Source of the DNA: Erythrobacter sp.
GTDB lineage: Bacteria > Pseudomonadota > Alphaproteobacteria > Sphingomonadales > Sphingomonadaceae
Reading direction: 5' to 3'
Assembly: GCF_011765465.1 (NCBI RefSeq)
Contig: NZ_CP050265.1
Coordinates: forward strand, 1,426,001 to 1,490,000
Length of the DNA stretch: 64,000 bases
Part shown: in pieces, positions 18,928 through 30,419 of the stretch
Numbering within the stretch: the first letter of the stretch is position 1
Layout of the letters: each line of letters begins with the position of its first letter
The notes under the pieces: model-generated
Databases searched by the model: none
The model's input: the letters and a program-made list of their open reading frames with translations, nothing else
Told to the model about the DNA's origin: nothing
Position numbers and translations under genes: made by a program

Positions 18928-20213
18928 TGGCCGACAACAGCTCGCATGGCTCAGGAGGCCAAAGCGCCAAAGACCAGGGCAACGCCAAGCGCGCGAAGCT
19001 CAACTCCGCGATCGCGCAGCGACAGAAGCTATTGCTCGGCGGAATTGGTGCAGTCGCTCTGATCGCCGGGTCGATGTTCATCTTCGGCGGCGAGGACGCG
19101 CAGGACGGCGAAGAGGGCGGTGCAACCACCATCGATACCGGCGGCCTCGTCAATCGCAATCTGTCACAGCGCGAGTTCGTTGCCACCTACGGCAACCGCC
19201 TCGACGCGCAGGGAAAGGCGATCAAGGATCTCCAGGAAAGCCAGCTTCCCAAGAGCGCGATCGAGCAGGAGCTCGAAACCCTGCGCGGCGAGAACGCGCG
19301 GATGCTGAGCGATGGCCAGGCGGCGATCGATGCAATCTCGGCGGAGAATGCGGTGCTGCGCAGCGAGCTCGAGACCGTCCGGGCCAATCCGCCCACCGCA
19401 CCGGTTGCTCCTGTCGATCCGCGTCAGGCAGGCCTTCCGCCCTCTACGCTCGATCCCACAGCGTTGGCCGAACCCAAAGCGAGCCTGCTGAGCTTCGAGA
19501 GCGAGAAAGCGAAGGCTTCACATGCGAGATCGAGCGATGGCTCGCCGCTGCTGCTGCTCGAGGCAAGCCGCGACTACCTGCCGCCCAACAGTTATGCGCC
19601 TGCGACCGTAATCGTCGGCGTCGACGCATCGACAGGCGTCACCAGCCAGAGCGATCCGCTTCCCGTGGTGCTGCGCATCACCGGACCTGCACGCTCGGTG
19701 CTCAAGGGCAATCGGTTGCTTACCACCGATCTAACCGGCTGCCTGGTCAATGGCGCAGCGCGCGGCGATCTCTCGTCCGAGAAGGTTTACGTCAAGCTCG
19801 TACGCATGACCTGCGCGCAGCCCGGCGGTCGCTACGCGGTCAGCGAGGTCAAAGGGTTCATCGCTTTTGCCGGAAAGTCCGGCGTGCGCGGCCGCGTCGT
19901 CAGCCGCGAAGGCAGTCTTGTCAGCCAGGCTCTGCTCGCCGGGATCGTCGGCGGCTTCGGACGCGGTTTCTCGGCCAACGCCAACGGCGTCTTTGCAGGG
20001 CGTGTCGGCGAAGACGGCGCGCGCGAGGCACTGTCCCCCACCGACATCCTTGCAGGCGGCTTCGGCCAGGGCGCGGGCGAAGCGGCCGACACGGTCAGCA
20101 AATACCTCATCGAACGCGCAGAACAGTATCAACCCGTCGTCGAGATGCCGACCGGCATCGCAGTCGAGATCGTCTTCCTCGACGGCGTCCATGTCAGGAG
20201 CACTTCTCAATGA
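18927..20213 (+). CDS. traB: TraB T4SS scaffold protein (VirB10-like)
   Basis: A 428-residue protein. A cytoplasmic N-terminus is followed by a single membrane helix (about 36-55), a coiled-coil (about 90-155) with KDLQESQLPKSAIEQ, a Pro-rich stretch and a C-terminal beta domain typical of TraB/VirB10. It spans the envelope and joins the ATPase to the outer-membrane core. The TAATG junction with traK and the ATGA junction with dsbC support co-translation. Confidence 0.9.
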   Translation: MADNSSHGSGGQSAKDQGNAKRAKLNSAIAQRQKLLLGGIGAVALIAGSMFIFGGEDAQDGEEGGATTIDTGGLVNRNLSQREFVATYGNRLDAQGKAIKDLQESQLPKSAIEQELETLRGENARMLSDGQAAIDAISAENAVLRSELETVRANPPTAPVAPVDPRQAGLPPSTLDPTALAEPKASLLSFESEKAKASHARSSDGSPLLLLEASRDYLPPNSYAPATVIVGVDASTGVTSQSDPLPVVLRITGPARSVLKGNRLLTTDLTGCLVNGAARGDLSSEKVYVKLVRMTCAQPGGRYAVSEVKGFIAFAGKSGVRGRVVSREGSLVSQALLAGIVGGFGRGFSANANGVFAGRVGEDGAREALSPTDILAGGFGQGAGEAADTVSKYLIERAEQYQPVVEMPTGIAVEIVFLDGVHVRSTSQ

Positions 20214-21079
20214 ACTTTAACGAATTCCGGCCGGGTCTGAAGTCCCGCTTCGCCCACCTCTCGCTTGCCGCAGCCAGCGCAGCGGCGCTGCTTACCAGCG
20301 GCGTTGCGGTGGTCACCGCCATGCCGGCTCAGGCTGCTATTGCGCGTGATGTCGCACAGGCCTTGAAGTTGCGCCTGCCCAAGACGCCGATCGACGCGCT
20401 CGACTGCACGACATTCGCGCCGTGGTGCGAAGTCGTCTCGGGCGAGAGCCTGTTCTATATCGACGAGGCCGCCCGCTATCTTTTCGTCGGGCGTCTCTAC
20501 GACCTCGAAGAGCGTCGCGACGTCACTGCCGCTCGGCTGCTCGAGCTCAATCCGGACCTGCTCGCTGCCGGGGCAGCGCGGGCGGCAGGCCGTGCGGAGA
20601 CGCGTTCTCCCGAACCGCGAACCTCGCCCGCGAAAACCAGGGTGGACCTCTCAGGCCTGCCCAAGGATGGCGCGGTCGTCTGGGGCAACCGCAAAGGGCC
20701 GCGTCTCGTTGTCTTCTCCGATTTCCAATGCGGCTATTGCCAGCGGCTGACCGGCGAGCTCGAAAAGGCCGGCGTGCTGGTCGAGGAGCGCCCGATCTCG
20801 ATCTTCGGCGCATCGAGCCGGCGAATGTCTGAAGGCGTGCTCTGCGCCAAGGACAAGGCAAGGGCGCTCCATGCTGCCTATGCCGGGCGCGCACCTTCGG
20901 CCCAGGCCGATTGCGACGCTGGCGAGGCGCTCGATGCCAACGAAGCCTTCGCGCGTGCCAATGGCTTTGCCGGAACCCCGGTGATTGTGCGCGCGAGCGA
21001 CGGCGCAGTCCTCCACGGCTACCGCGATGCGGCAACGCTGAAGAAGTTCGCAGGCGCCAAGCCGGGAACTGAACAATGA
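20210..21079 (+). CDS. dsbC: DsbC-like thiol-disulfide isomerase of the transfer system
   Basis: A 289-residue periplasmic protein with a signal peptide (cleavage near MPAQA) and a thioredoxin-fold domain holding a CGYC active site (Cys174, Cys177) in VVFSDFQCGYCQRL. The cis-Pro loop is FAGTPVIV. The N-terminal part matches the dimerisation region of DsbC-type isomerases used by F-type systems to fold Cys-rich TraN, TraU and TraH. It overlaps both neighbours by 4 nt. Confidence 0.85.
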   Translation: MNFNEFRPGLKSRFAHLSLAAASAAALLTSGVAVVTAMPAQAAIARDVAQALKLRLPKTPIDALDCTTFAPWCEVVSGESLFYIDEAARYLFVGRLYDLEERRDVTAARLLELNPDLLAAGAARAAGRAETRSPEPRTSPAKTRVDLSGLPKDGAVVWGNRKGPRLVVFSDFQCGYCQRLTGELEKAGVLVEERPISIFGASSRRMSEGVLCAKDKARALHAAYAGRAPSAQADCDAGEALDANEAFARANGFAGTPVIVRASDGAVLHGYRDAATLKKFAGAKPGTEQ

Positions 21080-21657
21080 GCCCGCGCCTCATCAAACTCG
21101 GCGCGCTGACAAGCCTTGCTTTGACAATCGGCGGCTGCACGACGCTCGGCAGCAACGTCAAAGGCGATTTCGCCTGCCGCGCACCCGAAGGTAGCTGCGC
21201 ACCTACCTCTGCGATCGACGAGCAGGCGACGAAAGCCTTGCAACCACAGGGCACGAAGGCTTCTTCCACGCTAGCTACGAATGGTCGCACCTTGCGCGTC
21301 GTTCTCGCAGCCTGGCGTGACGCGAACGGGCGCGAGCACGAAGCGCGCGTGGTCCACGTGCCCCTTGCAGAGAAATCTGCATCGAGCTGGCGAGCCCCGC
21401 TTTCGACCGGCGATGTCCTGCGCGCGCTCGGCCGCACCAGTCAGAACTCGCCCGGCACAACCGGCACCGGTGACGCAACGGGCGGTGACACCGTTCCTTC
21501 TTCCCTCCCCCAGCAGCTTCCGGACGTCCTGGTTATCCCCTCCCAGGGTGCGCCGGAGCTGCCCGGCGCTTCGGCGCCGGACCAAGGGGCACCTGGCCGT
21601 CCCCCCTCCCCGGGCCGGGTGCCCCACCCTGTTACGTCTGAAGGAGAGACGCGATGA
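21076..21657 (+). CDS. traV: TraV outer-membrane lipoprotein
   Basis: A 193-residue lipoprotein (lipobox LTIGGC, Cys21) with the TraV pattern CxAPEGSCAP shortly after. The C-terminal third is Gly/Pro/Ser-rich and low complexity. It anchors the TraK/TraB core in the outer membrane. The gene ends with a GGAGAG site for traC and overlaps it by ATGA. Confidence 0.82.
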   Translation: MSPRLIKLGALTSLALTIGGCTTLGSNVKGDFACRAPEGSCAPTSAIDEQATKALQPQGTKASSTLATNGRTLRVVLAAWRDANGREHEARVVHVPLAEKSASSWRAPLSTGDVLRALGRTSQNSPGTTGTGDATGGDTVPSSLPQQLPDVLVIPSQGAPELPGASAPDQGAPGRPPSPGRVPHPVTSEGETR

Positions 21658-24203
21658 ACCTCTCGCTTGCTTCTGCACGCGATGCGCTGCTCTCCGGACT
21701 GTTCGGGGACGCGAAGCGCGCCGACCATCCGCAGGCCCACTTCTCGCTCGACATGCTGTCGGACTGGCTGGCCTACCGAGTCTTCGACGAGGGACCCGGA
21801 ATCTATCGCAACGCGCACTCGAAGGGCTTCGTCCTAGAAGTGACCCCGCTGATCGGTGCGGACGAGCGCACCGGCGAAATACTAGGCCAGTTCTTTTCCG
21901 AGAGCCTGCCGCAGGGGGCCTGCCTCCAAGTCCTGAACTTTGCGTCGCCCAGGATCGGGGCGATCGTGGCCCCGTGGTTTGGACCGCGCTACGAACAGGG
22001 CGGCATCTACGAAGCCATCGCGAAAGCGCGCGTGGGCCGGCTCTACGATCTCGTTTGGCAATCGGGCTCGGCGCATGCACCGTTTCACGCGCGCCATGTT
22101 CGCCTGATCGTCTCGCTCGGTGTCCCGGTTCCGGGCCATGTCACGGATGCAGAGCTGACCGAATGCCGCGACGGGCTTATGGGAATGCTCAATTCCTTAG
22201 GGCTCGCGTCGAACGCACTCGAGCCGGCGGGTCTCCTCGAACTCGTTGACGAGCTGACCTCGCCGACAACAGCGCGCGAACCCGAGCGCACACACTGGAA
22301 CCGGGAAGACACGCTCGATGCCCAGGCCATCCGGCGCGACATCGAACTCGAAGTCGAGGACGACCGGCTGATCCTGCGCACCGAGCGCTTTCGCGAAACG
22401 GGGCGTGGCCGCGATGGCGTACCGCAAATGGGCGAATGCTATCCCGACCGCTTCGATGTGCGCCATTACGGCGTGCGTTCGACGCCCGAGCGCTGGGCAC
22501 CGTGGGAATGCGCACGGCTGATCGGCGACATGTTCACCGACAAGCTGCGCTTTCCCTGCCCCGCCGCGACCATGCTGTGTCTGCACTATCCAGACCAGGA
22601 AGCCGCAGCCGCGCGCGCGGGCTACAAGTTCATGCGCACCACCAGTCTTTCAGAGACCAAGAGCGCGCGCTTCCTCCCAAAGCTTTCCGAGCAATCGGCC
22701 GAATGGAAGCACGTCCAGGCCGAGCTCCAGGCTGGCAAGAAACTGGTCAAGCTGTTCTACGGGCTCACGACAATCTCGCCATTGGGCGATGGCGATGCGC
22801 ACGAGCGCACGGTCAAGGCGATCTACAAGGCGGCCGGATGGGATCTTGCCGACGAACGTTTCCTGCAGTTGCAAGGTCTCGTCGCCGCCTTTCCCTTGAG
22901 CCTTGCCGACGGGCTCGTCCACGACATGGCGCGTCTCAAGCGTTTCCGCACGATGCTTTCGACCACGGCGGCTAACATCGCGCCGATGCAGGGCGAGTAT
23001 CTCGGAGGCGAGATACCGCATCTGCTGCTTCTTGGACGACGCGGCCAGCCTTTCTTCTGGTCACCCTTCGAAAACAAGGCAGGCAATCACAACATCGCGA
23101 TCTGCGGGAAGTCTGGCTCGGGTAAGTCGGTGCTGCTGCAGGAGCTGTGCACTGCCTTGCGCGGTGCCGGCGCCAAGGTTGTCGTGATCGATGACGGGCG
23201 CAGCTTTGAGCATTCGGTCAAATTGCAGGGTGGCCGCTTCGTCGAGTTCACGCTTGCCTCGGGCTTCTCATTGAACCCCTTCTCGATGGTCGATGATGCC
23301 CGCGCGCATGAGGACGAGGATTACCGGCTCGATTGCTTTGCGATGATCAAGGCGATCGTCGGCCAGATGGCACGGCCGAGTGCAGCACCCTCGGACACCG
23401 AACGCGGCCTCATCGACCGGGCGGTGACGCAGGTGTGGGAAGCGCTCGGCAGCGGCGGCGCGATCGACGATGTCGCGCATGCCCTCCATTCTAGCGACAA
23501 CGAGGCGGGCAAAGATCTCGCCACCGCGATCGCGCCCTTCTGCCGCGGTGGGAGCTATGCCGGGTTCTTCTCGGGAAAAGCAAGTTTCGCGCTCGAAGAC
23601 GATTTTACCGTGTTCGAGATGAGCGACCTTGCGAGCCGCGAGGAACTCAGAAGCGTCGTCCTATCGGCGATCATGTTCATGACCGGCCAGGCGATGACGC
23701 GCAGCTCGCGCGCGACCAAGAAACTGCTGCTGATCGATGAAGCCTGGGCCATGCTCAAGGGCGGCTCGATGGGAGAGTTCGTCGAGACCTACGCCCGCAC
23801 CGCGCGCAAATATGGCGGCGCGCTTGCGACCGCCACTCAGTCCTTGAACGACTATTACAAGTCCGATGGCGCGCGCGCCGCGCTTGAAAACAGCGACTGG
23901 ATGCTGGTGCTCCAGCAGAAGCCCGAGACCATTGCCGATTTCCGCAAGGAAGCGCGGCTCGACATGGACGACCGGACCGAGACGCTGATCCGCAGCCTGA
24001 AGCGCTCGGGCACCGAATACAGCGAGATCTATCTGAAAGGTCCGGAGATGGAGGCCGTCGGACGGCTCGTGCTCGATCCGCTCTCGGCAACCATCTTCTC
24101 CTCCGATCCCGACACCTATGCCGAGATCCACCGCCATGTCGAAAGCGGGATGCCACTGGAGCGCGCGGTCGCGCTGGTCGCAGGTGTGGAAGGAGCTGCA
24201 TAA
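21654..24203 (+). CDS. traC: TraC T4SS assembly ATPase (VirB4-like)
   Basis: An 849-residue cytoplasmic ATPase. It has an N-terminal TraC domain and a P-loop GKSGSGKS starting near residue 485. The Walker B LLLIDEAW is at about 692-699 (acidic pair Asp695/Glu696), followed by an RKYGGALATATQS segment. Length and order match F TraC. It powers pilus assembly and substrate transfer at the inner-membrane face. The sequence looks intact. Confidence 0.94.
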   Translation: MNLSLASARDALLSGLFGDAKRADHPQAHFSLDMLSDWLAYRVFDEGPGIYRNAHSKGFVLEVTPLIGADERTGEILGQFFSESLPQGACLQVLNFASPRIGAIVAPWFGPRYEQGGIYEAIAKARVGRLYDLVWQSGSAHAPFHARHVRLIVSLGVPVPGHVTDAELTECRDGLMGMLNSLGLASNALEPAGLLELVDELTSPTTAREPERTHWNREDTLDAQAIRRDIELEVEDDRLILRTERFRETGRGRDGVPQMGECYPDRFDVRHYGVRSTPERWAPWECARLIGDMFTDKLRFPCPAATMLCLHYPDQEAAAARAGYKFMRTTSLSETKSARFLPKLSEQSAEWKHVQAELQAGKKLVKLFYGLTTISPLGDGDAHERTVKAIYKAAGWDLADERFLQLQGLVAAFPLSLADGLVHDMARLKRFRTMLSTTAANIAPMQGEYLGGEIPHLLLLGRRGQPFFWSPFENKAGNHNIAICGKSGSGKSVLLQELCTALRGAGAKVVVIDDGRSFEHSVKLQGGRFVEFTLASGFSLNPFSMVDDARAHEDEDYRLDCFAMIKAIVGQMARPSAAPSDTERGLIDRAVTQVWEALGSGGAIDDVAHALHSSDNEAGKDLATAIAPFCRGGSYAGFFSGKASFALEDDFTVFEMSDLASREELRSVVLSAIMFMTGQAMTRSSRATKKLLLIDEAWAMLKGGSMGEFVETYARTARKYGGALATATQSLNDYYKSDGARAALENSDWMLVLQQKPETIADFRKEARLDMDDRTETLIRSLKRSGTEYSEIYLKGPEMEAVGRLVLDPLSATIFSSDPDTYAEIHRHVESGMPLERAVALVAGVEGAA

Positions 24204-24607
24204 TGACGCTCGAAACCACCACGCTCGTAGACCGCGTCCCGCTCCCGACACCAATGACGGCAAGGCCTGATCGTCAACCCATCGACTGGCTGGAGCTGTT
24301 TCAGGGCACCTGTCTCGTTCTGATCGAAACTACAGGCTTCGCAGTTACCACGCTTCTTCTGGTCCTCGGCCTGCCGCTGTTCGTGTTTTTGGCTGTAGCA
24401 GGCTGGGACCTGGGATTGCTTTTCGCTCAGCTCGGCAACCTCGCCGACCATTACCACACCGCCGAACCGATCGCGCGCCGCTTCTTTGCGCAGGACCTCC
24501 AGATCGCATTCCTCATTGCCGCCGGAGGCCTTGCCTTGCTGCGCATGCCCGCCTTCCTGCGCCGTCTCGATCGCCGCCTCAATGAAGGAGACCCTGCCCA
24601 TGTCTGA
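24203..24607 (+). CDS. Small membrane protein in the tra operon, unknown
   Basis: A 134-residue protein with two or three hydrophobic stretches (about 44-66 and 93-108). It sits between traC and trbI, sharing the stop/start base with traC and overlapping trbI by 8 nt. I do not recognise a family. Its place inside an otherwise canonical operon implies a transfer-related role specific to this lineage. Confidence 0.65.
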   Translation: MTLETTTLVDRVPLPTPMTARPDRQPIDWLELFQGTCLVLIETTGFAVTTLLLVLGLPLFVFLAVAGWDLGLLFAQLGNLADHYHTAEPIARRFFAQDLQIAFLIAAGGLALLRMPAFLRRLDRRLNEGDPAHV

Positions 24608-24995
24608 TCAGGTCCACACTTCGCATTCGCTCGCTCTCAAACTGGTAGCCACCGCAGCCCTGGTTGCGGCGCTGCTCTGGGGCGCCTGGGTGACGCGCGA
24701 GATCGCCAGCTCTCCTGAGCAGCGCATCGTCACCGTCCGCCTCGCCGAAACCATCGGAAGCTTCGTCGAGGAGGCCGCGCGCGCCGATGCCGATCCGGCA
24801 GCGGTTCAGGCCGCAAGCCTTGCCTACCTCCAGGCTGCGGAAAACGCGGTTGCCGAGATGGGGAACGATGGCCGCGTGCTGCTGATGGCAGAAGCGGTTC
24901 TTGCAGGGGCCGCCGAAGATGCGACCCCCGAACTCGAGCGCCGTATCGCCCAAAAGCTTGATCCCAAGACACTCGAAGATGGAGAGCAGCCATGA
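24600..24995 (+). CDS. trbI: TrbI-like pilus outgrowth/retraction protein
   Basis: A 131-residue protein with one N-terminal helix (about 12-30) and a helical periplasmic part containing IVTVRLAETIGSFVEEAAR, as in F TrbI. In the F plasmid it affects pilus extension and retraction. ATG 24600 overlaps the previous gene by 8 nt; the larger frame upstream is not used. Confidence 0.72.
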   Translation: MSDQVHTSHSLALKLVATAALVAALLWGAWVTREIASSPEQRIVTVRLAETIGSFVEEAARADADPAAVQAASLAYLQAAENAVAEMGNDGRVLLMAEAVLAGAAEDATPELERRIAQKLDPKTLEDGEQP

Positions 24996-25498
24996 GACTG
25001 CGACTCCGCTTGCGCCGCCCCTTGCTTCTGTCCGGCCTCGTCCTGCTGCCTTTTGCTTGGGCACCGCTCGATGCTTTCAGCAAGGACCACGCCTTCCTCA
25101 TCAATGCCAGCCCGAGCCTCCCCAACTGGGCTTTCTGGCTCGATAAAAAGGCACCAATCGCGCGCGGTAGCCTGATATTCTTCGAGCCGCCGCGAAGCGA
25201 ACTCGTCGAGACACATTTCGGTCAAGCACCGCAAATGTTCGGCAAGCGCGTGCTGGGCATGCCCGGCGATATCGTGCGCCACGAGGACGATGGAGTGTTC
25301 ATCAATGGCAAGAAGGTCGCGACGCGGCTTGAGGTCACCCGCCTTGGCATTCCGCTCACGCGCGGTCCCGAAGGCGCGATACCGGACAATTGCTACTACA
25401 CCGGAACGGGCCATCCGCGCGGCCTCGACAGCCGCTACGCAGAGATCGGGCTCGTGTGTCGCGGGCAAATCCTCGGCAGCGGGAGGGCGATCCTGTGA
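24992..25498 (+). CDS. S26-family signal peptidase (TrhF/TraF type)
   Basis: A 168-residue protease anchored by an N-terminal helix. The catalytic Ser is expected in FLINASPSLPNW and the Lys in FGKRVLGMPGD, the paired boxes of type I signal peptidases. A later YYTGTGHPRGLDSRY segment is typical of conjugative TraF/TrhF peptidases. The classical F plasmid lacks this gene, while IncH/R27-type and many alphaproteobacterial F-type operons have it, probably for pilin maturation. The stop overlaps the traW start. Confidence 0.85.
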   Translation: MRLRLRLRRPLLLSGLVLLPFAWAPLDAFSKDHAFLINASPSLPNWAFWLDKKAPIARGSLIFFEPPRSELVETHFGQAPQMFGKRVLGMPGDIVRHEDDGVFINGKKVATRLEVTRLGIPLTRGPEGAIPDNCYYTGTGHPRGLDSRYAEIGLVCRGQILGSGRAIL

Positions 25499-26126
25499 TG
25501 CGTTCCCTCCTTCCGCTGGGTGCACTTCTCCTCGCTGCACTCCCGGCAAGCCTTCAGGCACGCGACTATGGTCAACGCGGCGCGGTCTTCCCGGTCATCG
25601 AGCGCGACCTCTTGGAACAAATACATTCGCGCCTCACCGCAATGGAAGCCTCGGGCGAGACTGCCCGGCTCAACCAGGAATTGAAGCGACGCACCATCGC
25701 GCGGGTCAACCGGCCTGACCCAGTCGGCGGCCTGATCCGCGCGAGCGAAAATCGCAGCTGGCCGTTCGATCCGACGATCACGCTTGCCGCCGATATCCGC
25801 GGCGCCAAAGGCGAACTGATCCATGCTGCCGGAACGCAGGTCAATCCGCTCGACAGCGTCAAGCTACGTTCCGACCTCCTGTTCCTCGACGGCGATGATC
25901 CGGCGCAGATCCGCTGGGCACTGAGACAGGACGCCAATGCCAAGCTGATCCTCGTGAAAGGCGCACCGCTCGAGCTGATGAAGGCCCGCCAGCGCCGCTT
26001 CTATTTCGACCAGCGCGGAAAGCTCACCGAGAAATTTGGCATCAAGGCCGTCCCCGCGCGCGTGCGCCAGAACGGGCGCGTCCTCGAAGTGAGCGAGATC
26101 GCGCTGCCGCCCCGAAAGGCCCAGCC

Positions 26127-26130
<4 letters not shown>
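25498..26130 (+). CDS. traW: TraW transfer protein
   Basis: A 210-residue periplasmic protein with a signal peptide ending SLQA and the TraW opening RDYGQRGAVFPVIERDLL. The family motifs RSWPFDPTITLAADI and YFDQRGKLTEKFGI are present. It is required for F pilus assembly with TraU and TrbC. The start is the ATG at 25498, sharing a base with the peptidase stop. Confidence 0.88.
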
Positions 26131-27888
<1,758 letters not shown>

Positions 27889-27892
<4 letters not shown>

Positions 27893-29610
27893 GACCCACC
27901 CAATCGCTTCGCCTTGGACTGCTTGCCTTTCTGGCCGTCGCCGCGCCCCTCTCCGCGCAGCAACAGGACGCGCGGGCCGAGGGAAAGGCCTTTGGCGAAA
28001 GCCTGCGCAGCGAAGCGCAGGCAGCCGCCAGGTCGCAGCCCAACGCATCCACCCTCCCCAATTATGATCGCAACGCAGTGCGCGACCTTGAAACGCTCGC
28101 CGATAATCCCGACCGGATCGAGAGCAATGCCGGGGCGGCGGCCACCGGACACCAGGGCTATCGCGCGATGCGCGACAGCATCGCCAACCGCGCGCGTTTC
28201 GACAGGCAAGACATTGAAGACGTGATCGCGCGAAGCCTCGCGATCAACGAGACGCCGCTCGACTACACCAGCGGCATGGAGATCTCGGGCAGCCAGGGCA
28301 AATGCGTTGCCCTGCCGCCCGGCTCGGGCTCGGCGGGAACGTACACCGCGACCTGCAACACCGGCACGCGGATCGACCAGTCGGCGGGCCAATGCGCGGT
28401 TCCACTCGCTGCCAAGGTGACCCAGCGCCAGCAATGGCATTACCTCTGCAACGACACCGGCATCTATCAGGGACTTCCATGGTGCTCCGCATTCGATGGC
28501 GGCTCGTGCCGCATAACCGGCTATCGCCCAGGTCCATGTCTGCAATGGTGGCAGGACCAGTTTACCCGCTACTGCACCGAGCCTGGCGATCCGATCGCCG
28601 AAATCTCCTGCGATGCGCCCGATGCCCGTTACACGCCCTATGCGGTAACCACCGACAGCACGGTCGACACCGTTCCAGACGAGAGCCAGTGCACGGGCTT
28701 TGCCGACAATGGCGACTGCACGCTCGACGCAGAGATTTGCACCGATTCAGATCCACAAACCCGCGTGGTCGATGGCGTCTCGGTCACCCGGCCCTGCTGG
28801 GAATGGCAGCGCAGCTACACCTGCACCTCGCGCGAAGCGGCAACCGATTGCTCGGATATCGAAAGCCAGGGCACCTGCCGGTTTGTCCGCGAGGAATGCC
28901 TCACCGAAGAGACGCCTTGCGAGACCTGGGAGCGCATATACGAATGCCCGCTCCCCGATACCGAGAATGGGGCGCAGTATGTTTGCGATGGCGATGTCTA
29001 TTGCATCGACGGCAGTTGCGAGACGATCGAGCGCAGGGCCAATGACGAGTTCAAGGATGCGGTCACCGCGCTCCATGCGATGGACGAAGCGCGCGGTCAG
29101 TTCGATCCGAACACGCTGACGCTGTTCCGGGGAACGCGCAACACCTGCTCGTCCAAGGTCTTCGGCGTGCTCAACTGCTGCAAGGGCAAGGGTTTCCCGC
29201 TCATTCCGGGGATCAGCCTCTTGGTCGCGCTCGGCTGCGACCGCGAGGAAGTGCTGCTCCACCAGCGCGATGCGCAGGGGCTGTGCGCATATGTGGGGAC
29301 CTATTGCTCGGACAAGTTTCTCGGCGTCTGCCTGACCAAGAAGAAGGCCTATTGCTGCTTTGAGAGCAAGCTCTCGCGCATCCTCCAGGAACAGGGCCGC
29401 AAACAGCTTCCCAAACCCTGGGACAAGCCCAAGGAAGAACAATGCGAGGGTTTCACGCTCGACGAGTTCGCGCAGCTCGATCTATCCCGCATGGATTTCA
29501 GCGAAGTCTATGCCGAGTTCACCGAGGCTGCCCGACTTCCCGACGAACTCGAAACGAGCATCCTCATCCAGCAGAAGATCGACGATTATTACGCAAGGGG
29601 CGGCCAATGA
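27889..29610 (+). CDS. traN: TraN mating-pair stabilisation protein
   Basis: A 573-residue, very Cys-rich outer-membrane protein with a signal peptide (ending LSAQ). It has many CxxC-like repeats (GNCTLDAEICTDSD, QGTCRFVREECLTEETPC) and the conserved C-terminal region FGVLNCCKGKGF...CYCCFESKLSRILQEQGR-like. TraN contacts the recipient surface to stabilise mating pairs. Disulfide formation presumably needs the DsbC-like protein and TraF. It is intact and overlaps trbC by ATGA. Confidence 0.9.
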
Positions 29611-30419
29611 CCCATATCTATCGCATGGCGGCGCTGGCCCTGAGCCTGAGCGTTCTTCCCACGACCTCGGCCCAAGCCCAGGATCGGCAAGCCACTCCAT
29701 CGACCACCTCGGCCGATGCGCTTTACTGCAAAGAGCGCAGGCTCGGCTATTGGTTCTACTGCGTCAGACCCTCTCCCGCAGAAGAGCCGCAACAGCCCGA
29801 AACCCAACCGGTCCCGGCCAGCCTAGAACTCGACGCGATTACCTCCGAACTGCGCGAGTTGAAGGCGCGCGCGATCCTCTATCCGACCGAAGCGAACGTC
29901 GCCGCCTATATCCGCTTCCAGCGCGCGCAGCTCGACCGCGCCTCGCTGTTCTCCGACGTCTGGCAACGCGCGATCTGGCAGGACCCCGAGCTCGACTACA
30001 CGCTCGAACGCCCCGTCGGAGCGGTCGCCAAAAAGCAGTGGCAAGATGCGCGCAGCGCCGAGCGCGACAGCGTCATGGCACGGCTCTCGCAACGTTACGG
30101 ACTGTTCTATTTCTTCAGCGCCACCTGCGGCCCGTGCGAAGTGATGAGCCCGATCGTCAAAGGCATTGCCGACCGCTGGCACATCACCGTGCGCGCTATC
30201 TCGACCGATGGCGGTCCCTCGCGACACTTTCCCGACTACCGCGTCGAAACAAACCAGCGCGCCAGACTCGGTCTCGAAGGCAAGGCCACACCGGCGCTTG
30301 TGCTGTGGGACAGCGTGACCAAGCGACCGATCCCGATCGGGTACGGCGTGCTCTCTGCCGACGAGCTCCAGGACCGCATCTACCTCCTCACCTCGAAGGA
30401 AGCCGGACATGATTACTAG
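29607..30419 (+). CDS. traF: TraF thioredoxin-like transfer protein
   Basis: A 270-residue periplasmic protein with a signal peptide ending AQA, a conserved RLGYWFYC segment and a thioredoxin-like fold with CGPC (Cys174, Cys177) in FFSATCGPCEVM. Most F TraF proteins lack the redox pair; here it is intact, so the protein could act as a real oxidoreductase in the folding of TraN/TraU. The end overlaps traH by 11 nt. Confidence 0.86.
   Translation: MTHIYRMAALALSLSVLPTTSAQAQDRQATPSTTSADALYCKERRLGYWFYCVRPSPAEEPQQPETQPVPASLELDAITSELRELKARAILYPTEANVAAYIRFQRAQLDRASLFSDVWQRAIWQDPELDYTLERPVGAVAKKQWQDARSAERDSVMARLSQRYGLFYFFSATCGPCEVMSPIVKGIADRWHITVRAISTDGGPSRHFPDYRVETNQRARLGLEGKATPALVLWDSVTKRPIPIGYGVLSADELQDRIYLLTSKEAGHDY

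Noticed and set aside
18809..20209. Long open frame overlapping traB
   Set aside because: Arg/Ala-rich low-complexity translation in the wrong frame of traB; only its 3' part from ATG 20210 (dsbC) is a credible gene.
21281..22249. 322-codon frame overlapping traV/traC
   Set aside because: Arg/Pro-rich translation with no motif, overlapping the start of traC; a shadow of the real genes.
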